A stretch of 64,000 nt of DNA from an uncultured Gammaproteobacteria bacterium (GTDB lineage: Bacteria > Pseudomonadota > Gammaproteobacteria > UBA6429 > Thiohalophilaceae): NCBI GenBank assembly GCA_937967995.1, contig CALBTB010000004.1:62001-126000 (forward strand). The letters run 5' to 3'. Shown here in pieces: positions 60,854-64,000 of the stretch. Numbering within the stretch: position 1 is the first letter of the stretch; every line of letters begins with the position of its first letter. The translations under genes were made by a program, and so were the position numbers. The notes beneath the pieces are model-generated. The model made no database searches. It saw nothing but the letters and a program-made list of their open reading frames with translations, and was not told the DNA's origin.

Positions 60854-62515
60854 TTAACTTTCCAGTGCCCGGTATTTCTCACGTAACCGGTTGCGTATCT
60901 GAATCGCCACCAGATTCAGCGCAATAATCACCAGCACCAGCAGTAAAGATGTGGCATAAACCAGTGGTCTGGCCGCCTCGACATTGGGGCTCTGGAATCC
61001 AACATCATAAATATGAAATCCGAGGTGCATGAATTTCCGGTCCAGGTGAATAAACGGCGCATTCCCATCCAGTGGCATGGAAGGCGCCAGTTTGACGACA
61101 CCCACCAGCATCAGGGGAGCCACTTCACCGGCAGCGCGTGCCACCGCCAGAATCAAACCGGTCATGATGGCCGGGCTCGACATCGGGATTACCGTGCGCC
61201 ACAGGGTCTCAAACTTGGTCGCACCCAGCGCCAGGCTGCCCTCGCGAATACTGCGCGGAATTCGTGACAGGCCTTCTTCCGTCGCAACGATCACAACCGG
61301 TAACGTAAGGATGGCCAGTGTCAATGATGACCACATGATGCCGGGGGTACCAAACGTCGGCGCTGGTAAGGCTTCCGGGAAAAACAGTCTATCGAGATTG
61401 CCACCCAGAAAATACACAAAGAACCCCAGACCAAATACACCATAAACAATGGATGGCACACCGGCGAGGTTATTCACTGCAATACGAATGGTACGGGTCA
61501 GCGGCCCCTGGCGGGCATATTCACGTAAATACACCGCCGCAATCACGCCCAACGGTGTCACCAGCACGGCCATGATGATTACCATCATGACGGTACCAAA
61601 GATGGCCGGGAACACACCACCTTCCGTATTGGCTTCGCGTGGATCCTCACTGACGAATTCCCAGATATTTGACAGGTACATACCCAGCTTGGCAAACACG
61701 GACATCTGGTTCGGTTTGTAAGCCTTGACCACGTGGGCAAAGGGAATCGTCACTTCCTGACCGGTCTGGATTTGCGCCGTAAAGCTGTCACGCGCAATTT
61801 CTTCGTTCAGGGTATTAAGACGCTTTTGTAATACTTCATAACGTTGTTGTAACTCTGCCCGCTGCGCCTCAACGTCCGCCCGGTTTTCGTCGTTCCATTC
61901 GTTGTCCAGTTCATAACGGCGTTGCTTGAGACGCAACGTTTCCATGCCGTAGTTGATTTTACCGATATCGTCTTTCTGAATTTCCTCGATTTCCTCGTGC
62001 AGCTCCAGCGCACGTTGCATGTGCTCCTGAAAAGCCAGCCACACTTTTTCCGGATCGCTGGTTATGACCTGATCACCCTGTTTAACAGATTTCAGGTATC
62101 CATAGAAATTTCCCCATTCCCGGCGCACCACAACAACCAGTTCATCCGGTTCTGACTGTTCAAGAATATTGGGGGTGACGACCAGTTTAAAGTCCGTGCC
62201 ATAGACTTCCCGGTTACCGACTTTTAACAGGTAACGGTTTACAAAGTCGAAGTTCTCCGGAATGGTAAACCCGTTTTCTACCAGTGTTTCACGCTTGACG
62301 CTTTCTTCATCCCAGATTTCTCCAATCAGGGTGACTTTCTCATTGTCCTTGGTCAGGTACTGAAACTGATGCACATCCGATGGCCAGAAAAATCCCATGC
62401 CCCTGACCAGAATCAGCGTCAACAATCCAAACACCATGATCAGGCTGGCACTGACTGCCGCTGCATTCAGCCAGATCCAGGGAGAACCACTTTTAAACCA
62501 GTCGCCGATTCGCAT
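60854..62515 (-). CDS. pstA: Phosphate ABC transporter permease PstA, enlarged form
   Basis: This 553-residue permease is much longer than E. coli PstA (296). After the first transmembrane helix (about 17-39) there is a large periplasmic insertion (about 45-270) with a coiled-coil, Glu/Arg-rich part around residues 165-245. The usual BPD-transport permease domain follows (about 300-545), with the EAA-like loop EEGLSRIPRSIREGSLALGA. Such long forms occur in several proteobacteria. It lies 11 bases after pstC. Confidence 0.93.
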   Translation of the reverse strand: MRIGDWFKSGSPWIWLNAAAVSASLIMVFGLLTLILVRGMGFFWPSDVHQFQYLTKDNEKVTLIGEIWDEESVKRETLVENGFTIPENFDFVNRYLLKVGNREVYGTDFKLVVTPNILEQSEPDELVVVVRREWGNFYGYLKSVKQGDQVITSDPEKVWLAFQEHMQRALELHEEIEEIQKDDIGKINYGMETLRLKQRRYELDNEWNDENRADVEAQRAELQQRYEVLQKRLNTLNEEIARDSFTAQIQTGQEVTIPFAHVVKAYKPNQMSVFAKLGMYLSNIWEFVSEDPREANTEGGVFPAIFGTVMMVIIMAVLVTPLGVIAAVYLREYARQGPLTRTIRIAVNNLAGVPSIVYGVFGLGFFVYFLGGNLDRLFFPEALPAPTFGTPGIMWSSLTLAILTLPVVIVATEEGLSRIPRSIREGSLALGATKFETLWRTVIPMSSPAIMTGLILAVARAAGEVAPLMLVGVVKLAPSMPLDGNAPFIHLDRKFMHLGFHIYDVGFQSPNVEAARPLVYATSLLLVLVIIALNLVAIQIRNRLREKYRALES

Positions 62516-62526
62516 TATTCACAGAC

Positions 62527-64000
62527 CTATAACGAACTGTATTTGCGGCGCAATCGCTGTCGAACGATTTCCGCCATGGTGTTAAAGATAAATGTAAAGG
62601 CAAACAGCACCAGTGCTGCCAGGAACAGGACACGATAATGCGTACTGTCCACTTCGGACTCGGGCATTTCCACGGCAATATTGGCAGAAAGCGTACGCAT
62701 GCCCTGAAAGATACTGAAGTCCATCACCGGTGTATTACCTGTTGCCATCAACACGATCATGGTTTCACCAACAGCACGTCCCAGACCGATCATTACGGCG
62801 GAGAAAATACCGGGACTGGCGGTGAGAATGACGACCCGTGTCAGGGTTTGCCAGGGTGTGGCACCCAGTGCCAGGGAACCATTAATGAGATGTTTGGGTA
62901 CGGCAAACAACGCATCTTCAGCAATGGAAAAAATGGTTGGAATCACCGCAAAGCCCATCGCCAGGCCAACTACGATGGAGTTACGTTGATCGAATGCGAT
63001 CGTTTCATTTGCCAGTGCTGCTACTACATCACCACCAAACATCACGTTGATTGTGAAACGCTCCATCAGCAAACCCACCAGGACTGCAACAACGGCTGCC
63101 ATGGACACATATGTAAAGTTTTGCAAAGGTTCTGATGTCAGTTTACCGACGGACCGATTTACCAGACTCGTTCTGCGCAGCAAAGCATACAAAAACGGAA
63201 ACAGGACGGTCGCAAAGACCAGGTACATGTAACGATCCAGCCATGGCCCCACATGTCGACCATACTGGGTGACGTCGCCATCGAACCACCAGTTCTCAAG
63301 ATGCGGTCCAAGCCCCAATGTTAACCAGCCGATCAGAATCAGGGCCGGAATCAGTAATGCACCTTCCCAGCCGTCCGGTACCAGGAAACGTATCTTCTGC
63401 GGCAGGCGTTGCCAGCTATAGGCCGCAAGCAGGATGCCGAATGGCATAAAGATCAGCATCATTAAAATACCCAGCAGATTGTCTTCCACATAGGGCGCCA
63501 GCCACAGTCCGGCCAGGAAACCCAGAATGACCGTCGGCAGGGCTTCCATAATTTCAACTGACGGCTTTACGACACGCCGCATGCCCGGTGACATAAACTG
63601 CGCCGTAAAGACAGCGCCCATGATGGCAAGGGGTACCGCAATCAGCATGGCATAGAAAGCGGCTTTTAGCGTACCGAATGAAATTGGTACCAGTGAAAAC
63701 TTCGGCTCAAAGTCGTTTGAAGCGGATGAGGATTGCCAGATGTAATCCGGCTCCGGATAACTCTCATACCAGACCTTGCCCCATAACGACGACCAGGAAA
63801 TTTCCGGATGTTCGTTATCAATTTTCCAGAAACTGATTTGCTTTCGTTCATTCATGAACACCGCGCCATTGGCACGCGGTGAGATCGCACCCATCAGATA
63901 GCCCGTATCCGCCAGTTTTTCTCTTAAGACAGTGCGTTCCGCTGTGGTGTGATAGATGCCGACATTACCCTTGTCATCAAACGCAATGAAACCCTTGCGA
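62527..64000 (-). CDS. pstC: Phosphate ABC transporter permease PstC, enlarged form (5' partial)
   Basis: The reading frame runs off the right edge, so the N-terminus is missing; about 490 residues are visible. The first visible part (residues 1-60, ending near MNERKQISFWKIDN) looks like the end of a periplasmic repeat or propeller insertion, not a start. The permease domain follows (FGTLKAAFYAMLIAVPLAIM; SVEIMEALPTVILGFLAGLW; EDALFAVPKHLINGSLALGA as the EAA-like loop). With PstA and PstB it imports phosphate. It heads the visible pst operon. Confidence 0.92.
   Translation of the reverse strand, partial: RKGFIAFDDKGNVGIYHTTAERTVLREKLADTGYLMGAISPRANGAVFMNERKQISFWKIDNEHPEISWSSLWGKVWYESYPEPDYIWQSSSASNDFEPKFSLVPISFGTLKAAFYAMLIAVPLAIMGAVFTAQFMSPGMRRVVKPSVEIMEALPTVILGFLAGLWLAPYVEDNLLGILMMLIFMPFGILLAAYSWQRLPQKIRFLVPDGWEGALLIPALILIGWLTLGLGPHLENWWFDGDVTQYGRHVGPWLDRYMYLVFATVLFPFLYALLRRTSLVNRSVGKLTSEPLQNFTYVSMAAVVAVLVGLLMERFTINVMFGGDVVAALANETIAFDQRNSIVVGLAMGFAVIPTIFSIAEDALFAVPKHLINGSLALGATPWQTLTRVVILTASPGIFSAVMIGLGRAVGETMIVLMATGNTPVMDFSIFQGMRTLSANIAVEMPESEVDSTHYRVLFLAALVLFAFTFIFNTMAEIVRQRLRRKYSSL

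Overview
This window reads as a chromosomal segment of a gammaproteobacterium. The evidence is synteny and family content: a proS block, an arsC-wrbA-DUF2069/hda block, purM-purN-DUF3108, dcd/apbC/metG, rnfABCDGE followed by nth, and pst-phoU. All of these are arrangements familiar from Pseudomonas-like and other gammaproteobacterial genomes. Base composition looks balanced (about half GC by eye). I see no tRNA, rRNA, CRISPR array, prophage or transposase gene, and I cannot name the genus. Both edges cut genes: a DUF4124 protein on the left and pstC on the right.

Layout. 1-3.35 kb: DUF4124 proteins, a MIF-like tautomerase, proS and a lytic transglycosylase. 3.34-6.74 kb (minus): a tightly coupled operon tlpA, SoxW-like thioredoxin, TolC, membrane-fusion protein, acylphosphatase. 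6.9-8.0 kb: two small envelope proteins. 8.15-15.5 kb: arsC-wrbA-DUF2069, then hda, an AI-2E family permease, a CDP-alcohol phosphatidyltransferase and a DUF2066 protein on the minus strand, then purM-purN-DUF3108. 15.5-20.65 kb: dcd, two large palindromic elements, apbC (with an IscR-box-like site at its promoter), metG and an AEC transporter. 20.7-27.9 kb: the complete rnfABCDGE redox pump, an extra membrane-anchored gene of unknown function, then nth.

28.1-30.8 kb is the most distinctive region. It holds a four-gene HvfABCD-type RiPP operon: a secreted EGKCG-repeat precursor, a DUF692/MNIO enzyme, its DUF2063 partner and a DoxX membrane protein. A terminator-like hairpin sits in the leader of the precursor gene. 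31-38.7 kb: argG, a MotY/OmpA-like protein, and a pyruvate dehydrogenase cluster (E1alpha, E1beta, and E2 fused to E3 in one 1021-residue chain). Here E1beta is interrupted by one in-frame TAA. 39-47.9 kb: an NTF2-like protein, fumC, an orphan CbiM-like permease with a Cys-containing small protein, two methyltransferases, an outer-membrane barrel, a 1041-residue BTAD/AAA/TPR regulator and a SirB2 protein. 47.9-52.8 kb: pyrC, a TraB/GumN protein, rnt, grxD and an asparagine-synthetase-like amidotransferase. 53-59.2 kb: hyuB, a PuuD-like membrane protein, argD-argF, a Sel1-repeat protein and an orphan ABC ATPase. 59.2-64 kb (minus): pstC-pstA-pstB-phoU for phosphate uptake.

Three intergenic regions carry nested palindromes (an outer stem enclosing two hairpins, at least one with a TCCC or TTCCCT loop). 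They look like members of one dispersed repeat family. A different, roughly 120-base imperfect palindrome lies directly behind apbC.
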